Shown in pieces: positions 18,140 to 25,769 of a stretch of 64,000 bases of DNA. Numbering within the stretch: position 1 is the stretch's first letter; the number at the start of each line of letters is the position of its first letter. The notes below the pieces were generated by a model. The model saw nothing but the letters and a program-made list of their open reading frames with translations. It made no database searches and was not told the origin of the DNA. The position numbers and the translations under genes are program-made. Origin of the DNA: Planctomycetota bacterium (GTDB lineage Bacteria; Planctomycetota; B15-G4; JADJEK01); the NCBI GenBank assembly GCA_016709145.1, contig JADJEK010000024.1:186001-250000 (forward strand), read 5' to 3'.

Positions 18140-18362
18140 CGTCCGGCAACGCGAGCCGCCACACCCTCAATTCGGCCCTCCGTATCCAGCAAGGTCGCAA
18201 GCTCTTGGGCTCGATCCCCATTCGATTCGCGCGGACGGATGCGGCGGTCTGCTCGAGCAATCCGGTCGAGGCGGCTCAATTTTTCGTCTCCAAACACATG
18301 CGCGAGACGGAAAACATCGTATTTTCCCCTCACCAGCGCTCTTTTGCGGGGGAACTCGTGCC

Positions 18363-19565
18363 ATGCGTGAGGAAGACTTCAGCAGCTCATCGCCGGGGAG
18401 ACTCGTTGAAGTATCTGGTGGAAAAGCGTTTGTGCCAAGCGCTCTACCACGGCGGCAGTCCAACCCGCACGATGTGACCCGCCTGGTTGGCCGAGCCAAC
18501 AAGGCGCTCGGCGCGCTGGAGGCCGGAATCGCGGCGCTCCCAAGTCCAGAGCTCTTCGTCGGTCCGTTCCGCACTCAGGAAGCCGTCCTGTCCAGTCGGA
18601 TCGAGGGCACGGTGACGACGCTCGACGAGGCCTTCGTCCACAACGTCACGCCCGCCGAGGAGCAGAGGCACGACGACGATGCGAGGTCGGTCCAGAGGTA
18701 CCACGCGGCACTGATGCTCGGCATCGGGATGCTGAAGGCGGGACACCCGCTGGGTGAGTCGCTGATTCGCGCAATGCATGCCGAGCTGTTGAAGGAGGAT
18801 CCAAGAGCAGCCGCGTTCGTTGGGAAGTTCAGAACCGGGCAGGTCGCCATCGGACCGCCTGGCGCGGAGAAAGACCTCAAACTGGCGCGGTTCGTCCCGC
18901 CTCCCGCGACCTTCGTCCAGGACTGCATCGACGGCTTGATCGCTTACTGCAACGACCGCGAGTCGGACGATCCCCTCGTGCGGATCGCGCTGATGCACTA
19001 CCAGTTCGAGACGATTCACCCGTTCCTGGACGGCAACGGTCGCGTCGGACGAATTCTCATTCCACTTCAGATGGTTCACGAAGGCGTGATGCAGGAGCCG
19101 TGGTTCTACCTGTCGTCCGAGCTCGAGCGACAGAAGGGCGAGTACACGGCAGCGATGTACGAAGTCAGCTCACGCGGCGACTATTCGACCTGGACTCGGT
19201 TCTTCCTCAGCGTGGTTCTTCGAGCTGCCGACGGGATGCTTGCGAAGATCCAGAAACTCAGAGAGCTGCACAGGGAGTACCGACAGCGCTTGAAAGGCCG
19301 CGGCGAGATCCCGATGCAGGCGGTGGAAACGATCTTCCGATTCCCAGCATTCCTCGTGACGACGATCGCCACGGACCTCGAATGCAGTGATGCCGCGGCG
19401 CGCAAAACAGCGCTCGAGCTGGAAGCCTGTCATATCGTGAAGAAGCTCGATGACCCGCTGAGACACGGAAAGCGCGGTCGCCCACCAGCGGTCTACTTGT
19501 GCGAGGACATCTCCCGGATCATGCGCGAAGTGCCCGCTCCCGCGCAGCATCCGGAACAATCTTGA
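18363..19565 (+). CDS. Fic family protein (AMP transferase type) with N-terminal inhibitory motif
   Basis: This 400-residue protein has a Fic_N segment and then the Fic core with the catalytic motif HPFLDGNGRVGR (H219 to R230). The motif SSRIEGT at residues 77-83, with E81, fits the inhibitory (S/T)xxxE(G/N) helix placed N-terminal to the core, i.e. a class II, self-inhibited Fic. The C-terminal 100 residues look like a winged helix (ATDLECSDAAARKTALELEA) ending in RGRPPAVY. Fic enzymes usually transfer AMP from ATP to a target hydroxyl. ATG 18363 begins the conserved part; the frame stays open to 17769 through repeat DNA and is not coding there. The gene lies between two copies of a hairpin repeat. 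Confidence 0.92.
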   Translation: MREEDFSSSSPGRLVEVSGGKAFVPSALPRRQSNPHDVTRLVGRANKALGALEAGIAALPSPELFVGPFRTQEAVLSSRIEGTVTTLDEAFVHNVTPAEEQRHDDDARSVQRYHAALMLGIGMLKAGHPLGESLIRAMHAELLKEDPRAAAFVGKFRTGQVAIGPPGAEKDLKLARFVPPPATFVQDCIDGLIAYCNDRESDDPLVRIALMHYQFETIHPFLDGNGRVGRILIPLQMVHEGVMQEPWFYLSSELERQKGEYTAAMYEVSSRGDYSTWTRFFLSVVLRAADGMLAKIQKLRELHREYRQRLKGRGEIPMQAVETIFRFPAFLVTTIATDLECSDAAARKTALELEACHIVKKLDDPLRHGKRGRPPAVYLCEDISRIMREVPAPAQHPEQS

Positions 19566-19585
19566 TCCACGCGCCCGCGCCCCCG

Positions 19586-19790
19586 CCGAGGGTCGCCGAG
19601 CGAAGCGACGGCAACCCGAGCCGTCACACCAACCCCATAACCCCCCGGCCACCCCAATCCCCACCAAGTCGTAAGGCCCGTGAGGAGGGAGCCCCGCCGC
19701 GAGGGCCAGCGCGACCTCGGGGCGTCTCGTCGCACTGGCCCTCGCGTCGGGGCTCCCTCCTCACGGGCCCGAACCCCGTGCTTCCCGCAC
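19586..19790. repeat. Hairpin repeat element, copy 2 (downstream of fic)
   Basis: This is the shorter partner of 17837-18139, in the same orientation. A 35-bp stem with one mismatch (19675-19709 with 19735-19769) closes a 25-base loop. It occupies the interval between the convergent fic and kinase genes, so it may also act as a terminator. Confidence 0.85.
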
Positions 19791-19799
19791 TCTCCGCCC

Positions 19800-21254
19800 T
19801 CAGGAACCCGCCAATCCCCAAACCCGCAAACCATCGGAACTCCCCGAAAGCACCCCACCCCCGCATCCAGCCCAGTCCGCATACTCCCGCCCGATCCGCC
19901 GCACGTCGCCTTCAGCATCCGCGCGCGCCAACACGGCAACGGTCCCGCCGCATCCGCCGCCCGTGATCTTCGCGCCGTAGATCCCGCGCTCCACCCCGGC
20001 ATCCCGAGCCATGGCGACCAACCGATCGGTGCCGCTCGATCCGAGTCCGCAAGCGCCGTAGCTCGCATGGCTCTCGAACATCCAAGCGCCGAGCCGTCGC
20101 CGACTGTCCTCGTCCGTAGCGCCAGCCATCAACACCTCGCGGAACGCCCGAACGCGTGCACCTTCGAAGATCGGATGAGCGGTCGAAACGCGGACCGCAT
20201 ACGTCCGAGTCGGATCGACGCGCGTCACGTCATCGGTGATCCCGCCGTACCGAGCAAGGAACGCATCGCCGCGCATCACTTCCGGCACGCGCGCTTCGAA
20301 CGACCGCCATTCCTCGACGGAGACGTTCGCGAGGAATCCGTGCCAGCGGGGGTCGTCGATGGCGACGCGGCCGTCGCCGACCTCGCGAACGCCGAGTCTC
20401 GCGAAGTCCGCGAGCACGCGCGCTCCCATGAATGCGGCGGTGCGGACCGAGCCGTAGTCGGCGCCTTTCACTTCGTGGCGGACTCCGGAGTCGATCCCGA
20501 ACACGGCGAGGGTCGCGGGCAAGCGGATCGGCGCCTCGAGTTGCGCCGGTTGGCACAACAGCGCGACGAGGTGGTCGGCGATTCCGCACGCGACGGTCAT
20601 CTGGTCCATGATTCCGCACGGCGCACCGACGATGCGATGCTCGACGCGTTGAGCGAGATGTGCGAGTTCGACCGGCTCGAGCTTCACGTCGAGCGATCGC
20701 GCGACGGCGGCGAGTGCGGCGACTTCGAGAGCCGACGACGAACTCACGCCCTTCCCGACGGGCACGTCGGACGTCACGAGCAGCGTCAACCCGCGCAGCC
20801 TCGCGCGAACAGCACCGATCCCGAACCGCTCCGCGAGGATCGGCACGACCCCGAGCGCATACGCGGCCCAAGCCCGTGTCCCGTCTTCCTGCAGCTTCTC
20901 CCGAACGACACTCGCGTCACCGAGCAGTGCATCGAGTTCGACGACGACGCGCTCCGCTCCACCGACTTGCCCAGCCGCGTCGCTCATCACGACGACGCGC
21001 CCCGAGTCGTTCGTCTGCGCCAACACCCACGTCGCGCAAGCCAGAGGCCACTCGAGTACGAGCGATCCCGAGTAGTCGGCGATGCCGCCCATCACGTCGA
21101 GTCGCCCCGGAGCGCGCGCGAGCACGGCGGGGCGGCCCGAGTCGAACGACGCTGATTGCGCGGCGCGCCCTGCGAGTGCGCCGAGCGCGGCATCGACGCC
21201 AGGAACGTCGCTCGCCAACGGAGGATCGAACGACGAGCGCGTGAACCTCGTCAC
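19800..21254 (-). CDS. GHMP sugar kinase, L-arabinokinase-like
   Basis: This 484-residue GHMP kinase starts at a GTG overlapping the upstream stop (GTGA). The substrate-side motif reads APGRLDVMGGIADYSGSLVL, as in the kinase domain of plant L-arabinokinase, whereas galactokinases have GEHTDYNGG there. The ATP loop SDVPVGKGVSSSSALEV also has the arabinokinase-style KGV rather than galactokinase's AGL. The third motif is near GAKITGGGCGGTVAVLA. Predicted reaction: ATP-dependent 1-phosphorylation of L-arabinose, or possibly galactose. It is the last gene of an overlapped operon with GH127-type enzymes, which supports arabinose. A standard galactokinase remains possible. Confidence 0.85.
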   Translation of the reverse strand: MTRFTRSSFDPPLASDVPGVDAALGALAGRAAQSASFDSGRPAVLARAPGRLDVMGGIADYSGSLVLEWPLACATWVLAQTNDSGRVVVMSDAAGQVGGAERVVVELDALLGDASVVREKLQEDGTRAWAAYALGVVPILAERFGIGAVRARLRGLTLLVTSDVPVGKGVSSSSALEVAALAAVARSLDVKLEPVELAHLAQRVEHRIVGAPCGIMDQMTVACGIADHLVALLCQPAQLEAPIRLPATLAVFGIDSGVRHEVKGADYGSVRTAAFMGARVLADFARLGVREVGDGRVAIDDPRWHGFLANVSVEEWRSFEARVPEVMRGDAFLARYGGITDDVTRVDPTRTYAVRVSTAHPIFEGARVRAFREVLMAGATDEDSRRRLGAWMFESHASYGACGLGSSGTDRLVAMARDAGVERGIYGAKITGGGCGGTVAVLARADAEGDVRRIGREYADWAGCGGGVLSGSSDGLRVWGLAGS

Positions 21255-22255
21255 GACAGCCCGTGCTCCACGAGCAGCGCCTGCAGCGTCGGCAGTACCT
21301 GATCGCGGATCGCCGCGTTCGCGAATCCGCACCACGCGACGTCGTGCTCGACGTCGAACATCGGTGCGGCGAGCGGAGCGCCGCTCGGATCGCAGACGAT
21401 CACGCCGGCCGCGCGCGCGACGAGCTCGGCGGCGAGGTCGTACGGATGGCAGCACAGCCCGCGGACGCCGAGCTTCTTCCACACGAGCGGCCGCAGATCG
21501 GCGCACCAACGATCGTGGCCCGCGAGCAGCTCGGCCATCTGCCCGGCCGAGCAGATGTATTGATCCTCGAACGCGCGCGCGCGGCCCGGCGGCTGCGGGC
21601 CCAGCACGCGCTCGATCAGCGCGTCGTCGATCGTCGCGAGCAGCGCGCGCGGCCCGGGGAAGAAGCGCGCGAGGTTGCCGAAGCCGTGCTCGATCGTCGT
21701 CGCGCGCGAGGGCCGCGGCGCGATCGCGACGTGCGTGCGATGCAGCCGATCGAAGCGCTCGCCGCGCAACTGCAGCGCGCCGCCGTCGCTCCATGCGATG
21801 AACGCGTCGGACAAGTGCTGCTTCACGAGCGGGATCTCGGTCTGCATCGCGAGTTCGATCGACGCGAGCGTCTGCCGCTCGTCGCGATACGGCGCGACGC
21901 CGGTCAGGATCCACGCGGAGCGCTTCTGCACCATCAAGCCCCGCGTCCCGTCGATCGGATCGACGAGCACGACGAGCTCCGGCGTCGCGCCAGCCGGCAG
22001 CGTCCCGCGTCCGCTGGCGCCGAGCCCTTCCGCGACCAACACGAGCGGCCATTCGCGCGCGAGTTCCTCGAAGTGGTGGACGAGCACGGCTTCCGACACG
22101 CGGTCGATCGCGAAGATCGTGTCGCCCGCCTGCTCGTCGACCGGCGTCTCGAGCACTTCGATCGCGCTGCGCTCGCACGACGCGACGACTTCGTCGCGGA
22201 TCGCCGCGTGGATCGTGCGCAGGCGTTCGACGAGTCGAGCTCGATCGCGGATCAC
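21251..22255 (-). CDS. Inositol-monophosphatase-family protein
   Basis: This 334-residue protein has the family's metal-binding motif in VDPIDGTRGL and a second acidic motif in CHPYDLAAELVARAAG, in the normal order. The usual EE pair in the first motif region is replaced by AEGLG, so activity or metal binding may differ. The start is a GTG overlapping the galT stop codon (GTGA), and the stop overlaps the kinase start in the same way. Likely a sugar or inositol phosphate phosphatase, perhaps acting on an intermediate of the pathway encoded by its neighbours. Confidence 0.8.
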   Translation of the reverse strand: MIRDRARLVERLRTIHAAIRDEVVASCERSAIEVLETPVDEQAGDTIFAIDRVSEAVLVHHFEELAREWPLVLVAEGLGASGRGTLPAGATPELVVLVDPIDGTRGLMVQKRSAWILTGVAPYRDERQTLASIELAMQTEIPLVKQHLSDAFIAWSDGGALQLRGERFDRLHRTHVAIAPRPSRATTIEHGFGNLARFFPGPRALLATIDDALIERVLGPQPPGRARAFEDQYICSAGQMAELLAGHDRWCADLRPLVWKKLGVRGLCCHPYDLAAELVARAAGVIVCDPSGAPLAAPMFDVEHDVAWCGFANAAIRDQVLPTLQALLVEHGLS

Positions 22256-23328
22256 GCGGACCTCCCAGCATCGCCCGGCGCTTGGGCCGCCGCGCGCCAA
22301 TGCGTCGTGCTCTGCGCGCGCAGCTCCGCGGCCTTGTCCTCGGGCGACGTGTCGGACAGGAAGTTGCCGCCGCCGATCTCGGGACCGGCGAGGAACTTCA
22401 ACAGGTTCGGCTGCCGCAGCGGCGGCAGGAAGCCGACGAAGAAGTGGAAGTCCGCGTCGCCGCTGCCATCGAGCGGCGCCTGATGCAGCGGCATCACGTA
22501 CGGGAATGACGTCGACCACAGATTGTCGAAGCGCACCGTCACGTCCTTCAGCGCGCGCGCGAGCGACGTCGCCTCGGCGTCGGTCAGGCCGTCGACGCGC
22601 GGCACGCGGCGCTTCGGCGCGATGTAGACCTCGTACGCGTAGCGCGCGAAGTACGGCACGAACGCGATCGCGTGCTCGTCCTCGAACAGCACGCGGCGGC
22701 CGTCCTCGCGCTCGGCCGCGATCAGGTCCTCGAACAAGCCGCGCCCGGTCGCCGCGCGGTGTTTGCGCATCGCGTTCAGTTCGACCTCGACGGTCTTCCA
22801 GACGAAGTTCGTCGCGTAGAGCTGCCCGTGCGGATGCGGATTCGAGACGCCGACGAGCTCACCCTTGTTCTCGAACAGCAGCACGTGGCGGATGTCGGCG
22901 TACGTCGCGAGCTCACGCATCTGGTCCTGCCACACGCGCACGACGGACGTGATGCCGTCGACGTCCATCTCCGCGAGCGTGAGATCGTGCCGCGGCGAGA
23001 AGCAGATCACGCGCGCGATGCCGTTCGCGCGCATCGCGCGATGCAACGGCGATCGCGATGGAGCGGGCTCGGCCGCGCGGTCGCCGACGCACGGATGATC
23101 GTTGTCGAACACGAACGTCGACGTGTACGCGGGATTCTTCGCGCCGGACACGCGCGTGTTACCGGGGCAGAAGGTGCAGTCCGCGACGTACGTGGGGCGC
23201 GGTGTCGCCGCCGGCGCGTGCGTCGCGCCGATCCACGGCCGATGCTGCCGATGCGCGGCGAGGATCACCCATTCCTCGCGCAACGGATGCCAGCGCTGTT
23301 CCCAGGTCGGCGACGCGCCCGTCGTCAC
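22252..23328 (-). CDS. galT: GalT-type sugar-1-phosphate uridylyltransferase
   Basis: This 358-residue HIT-superfamily enzyme has the zinc site CTFCPGN, the nucleotide-transfer motif SNPHPHGQLYA with its active-site histidine, and the galT-like C-terminal half (HQAPLDGSGDADFHFF). The GTG start overlaps the stop of the upstream GH127-like gene (GTGA). GalT enzymes exchange UMP between UDP-glucose and galactose-1-phosphate. Paired with an arabinokinase-like gene it may instead make UDP-L-arabinose, though ordinary galactose use is equally compatible. Homologue lengths of about 350 residues agree. Confidence 0.92.
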   Translation of the reverse strand: MTTGASPTWEQRWHPLREEWVILAAHRQHRPWIGATHAPAATPRPTYVADCTFCPGNTRVSGAKNPAYTSTFVFDNDHPCVGDRAAEPAPSRSPLHRAMRANGIARVICFSPRHDLTLAEMDVDGITSVVRVWQDQMRELATYADIRHVLLFENKGELVGVSNPHPHGQLYATNFVWKTVEVELNAMRKHRAATGRGLFEDLIAAEREDGRRVLFEDEHAIAFVPYFARYAYEVYIAPKRRVPRVDGLTDAEATSLARALKDVTVRFDNLWSTSFPYVMPLHQAPLDGSGDADFHFFVGFLPPLRQPNLLKFLAGPEIGGGNFLSDTSPEDKAAELRAQSTTHWRAAAQAPGDAGRSA

Positions 23329-25769
23329 TTCGGAGCCTCCGGGATCTCCCATTCGAGGATGCCCGCCGACGCACCGTCTTGCAGCCGCACGTCGAGGCGC
23401 AGCGCGTCGGTGTCGACCGGCGCGAACTCCAAAAGGTGCCAGCCATCCTTCACCGGCGCCGCGGCGCGCAAGCCGTCGACGGGCTTCCATTGCCCGTTCC
23501 AGCGGTAGCTGACGCCGACCGACGCCGGCACGCGACAACCGCCGCCGGTCGCTGCGTCGTCGAACCAGAACACGCGCGTCGACGCAACCTTGCCGTAGCG
23601 GATCTCGCGTTCGATCCACTCGCTCGTGCCCTTGTGGTCCCACCACGTGAAGCGCGGGATCGACGTGTCGCTCGACGAATTCGGCACCACGCCGTCGACG
23701 ACGGCGTTCGTCGTGTCCGATTCGTTGCAGTGCGAGGCGCGCACGATCGCGAGCGTCGAAGCCGCTGGCAGCGTCCACGCGTGCGCGCTCGTCGCGGTGC
23801 TGACCGTCGGGAATGCGGAGATGCGCAAGCGCGCGGCGCCCATCGGGATCAGCGTGAGCTCTTCGAGCGGCTCTTCGGTGAACGCCGGGCTTTGCTGCAG
23901 CAGCCCGACGAGTCCGAGCCCGTCCATGCGCCATTGCGGGATGCGTCGGCCCTTCGCGCTCAGCAGCAACGGTGTGCCGGCTTGAGTGAACGGCTGATCG
24001 TCGAGCGGCCACGCACGGCTGTGCAGCGTGAACGACTGCGTCGGATTCGCCGGATCCAGCTCGAGGCCGTAGTTCCACGGCGTCTTCGCGTAGATCTCGT
24101 GGCCGGGGAACAACGGGTGGTCGCTCGACTCGCGGTAGTGCTCGCCGATCAGCAGCGAGTACGTCAGGGGGCCGACGTCGATCGACACGCTGTCGTGATT
24201 GCCGGTCCACGTGCGCAGGCTCGGCGTCATCGCGAAGCGCAGTTCGACGACGTCGCCATTCTCGAAGCTGCGCTCGAGGCGCATCAACGAGCCGCGCACG
24301 TCCGGCTCCAACGCGTCGCCTTCATGGACGACCGACAACGGCGTGCATCCGCGCGGGACGCGGATCGTCAGCGGGAACTCGACCTCGCCCTCGGTGTGCA
24401 CGCGCAGTCGGATCGTGCCACCGAAGGGGTAATGCGATTCGACGTCGATCGCGACTTCGTGGCCGCCGCGCACCTTCGTCTTCACACGCGACGCGACCGG
24501 GAACACGAGCGCGAGCCCGTCGTCCTGCGTCGCCATCCACGCGTGCTCGGAGAAGTACGGCCAGCCGTGCCCGGCGTTGTGCTGGCAGCAGCGGTGGTCG
24601 TCGCACCGCATCTCGAGCATGTTGCCGCCGTTCTGGAGTCCAGGCGCTTTCGGGCTGGCGTCCGACTGCACGAGGTTCGGTGACGTCAGGTAGCGCAAGC
24701 CCGAGTAGTCCGGCATGAACGCCGCGGGCAGCGAGTTGTACGCGACGTCCTCGCAGCGCTCGGCCCACACCGCGTCGCCGGTGATCGCGAACAGGCGTTC
24801 GCACGACAGCATCATCTCGACCATGCCGCAGGTCTCGATCGCTTGGCGCGGATCGGCAAACCCCGGCCGGCAATTCTCGTCGCCGCCGAACATGCCGCCG
24901 GGCACTTGCCCGTACGTCTCGCGGATCTCGCGGTAGTTGCGCTCCGCGGCGTCGAGGTGCTTGCGGTCGCGCGACACGCGCCAGTACGTGGCCGGGCCGC
25001 CGAATGCCTGCGCCATGTTCACGTTGTGCCAGTCGGGGATGCCGGCGGTCCAGTTCGCGGTGTGGCGGTGGATCTTGTGCGCGAGCTCGATCAGTTGCGG
25101 GTCTGGCGTCCGCTCGTACAGCCACAGCACGCTCGCGAGGTTGTCCGCGGCTCGCTGCTGTTGCCAATACGGCGGCAGGAACTGGTCGTCGGGGATCGTC
25201 AGCTCGAACGCGAAGTACTTGCGCATGAGCTCGAGCACGCGTGCGTCGCTGGTCGCTTCGTGCCACGTCTGCAGGCAGTTCAGCATCACCATGTTCGACC
25301 ACAGGTCGAGTGGGCCGGTCGTGCTCTGCACCGTCGACGTCGCGCCCTTGCCGCGCGGGCCGAACATGCCCGTGTCGTCCTGGCTCGCGATCGCGCCGTC
25401 GATCCAGACCTTCGCCTCGGCGATCATCTTCGGATCGTTCAGCGCGAACGCGCACCCGATGTAGCCCTTCAGCCAATACGGCACTTCTTCCCAGCCGCGC
25501 TCGCCCTGCCCGTCCTTCGCGAGCCACGCGTTGCCGTCGCGCTTCAGGAACGGGCTGATCTCGGTCAGCCGACCGTGGAAGCCGGCGGCTTGCAGCTCGA
25601 GCTGTTTGCGCAGCCAACCGCGCGGCTCGATCGAGCCGGCGGGCAGCTTGGTGTACGGAGTGGCGATGCGTTCGAGTGCCAGCTCGGCGAGCGGTCGGTC
25701 GTGACCGTGCTTCGAGAGACACGAGAACAAGATCGCCGCGACGACCATCAGCCCGAGCAGGGATCGCAT
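23325..25769 (-). CDS. GH127/DUF1680-type glycoside hydrolase (second copy)
   Basis: This 814-residue secreted protein has the signal MRSLLGLMVVAAILFSCLS. A Cys after FS may be a lipidation site, but this is uncertain. The catalytic (alpha/alpha)6 domain retains ETCGMVE (E312, C314) and the CC pair in RCCQHNAGHGWP (C394, C395), corresponding to the zinc-thiolate site of GH127 beta-L-arabinofuranosidases. A C-terminal beta domain follows (TRVFWFDDAATGGGCRVP). Start: ATG at 25769 shares its A with the upstream TGA (TGATG). It is clearly a paralogue of the preceding gene but divergent, so its substrate may differ. Confidence 0.85.
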   Translation of the reverse strand: MRSLLGLMVVAAILFSCLSKHGHDRPLAELALERIATPYTKLPAGSIEPRGWLRKQLELQAAGFHGRLTEISPFLKRDGNAWLAKDGQGERGWEEVPYWLKGYIGCAFALNDPKMIAEAKVWIDGAIASQDDTGMFGPRGKGATSTVQSTTGPLDLWSNMVMLNCLQTWHEATSDARVLELMRKYFAFELTIPDDQFLPPYWQQQRAADNLASVLWLYERTPDPQLIELAHKIHRHTANWTAGIPDWHNVNMAQAFGGPATYWRVSRDRKHLDAAERNYREIRETYGQVPGGMFGGDENCRPGFADPRQAIETCGMVEMMLSCERLFAITGDAVWAERCEDVAYNSLPAAFMPDYSGLRYLTSPNLVQSDASPKAPGLQNGGNMLEMRCDDHRCCQHNAGHGWPYFSEHAWMATQDDGLALVFPVASRVKTKVRGGHEVAIDVESHYPFGGTIRLRVHTEGEVEFPLTIRVPRGCTPLSVVHEGDALEPDVRGSLMRLERSFENGDVVELRFAMTPSLRTWTGNHDSVSIDVGPLTYSLLIGEHYRESSDHPLFPGHEIYAKTPWNYGLELDPANPTQSFTLHSRAWPLDDQPFTQAGTPLLLSAKGRRIPQWRMDGLGLVGLLQQSPAFTEEPLEELTLIPMGAARLRISAFPTVSTATSAHAWTLPAASTLAIVRASHCNESDTTNAVVDGVVPNSSSDTSIPRFTWWDHKGTSEWIEREIRYGKVASTRVFWFDDAATGGGCRVPASVGVSYRWNGQWKPVDGLRAAAPVKDGWHLLEFAPVDTDALRLDVRLQDGASAGILEWEIPEAPK

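Noticed and set aside
17769..18362. N-terminal extension of the Fic reading frame
   Set aside because: It translates the hairpin and tandem repeats into low-complexity sequence. The conserved protein starts at 18363.
21255..22271. N-terminal extension of the kinase frame to 823 codons
   Set aside because: It lies opposite in frame to the IMPase-like gene and is Arg-rich. The GTGA overlap at 21251-21254 gives a natural start.
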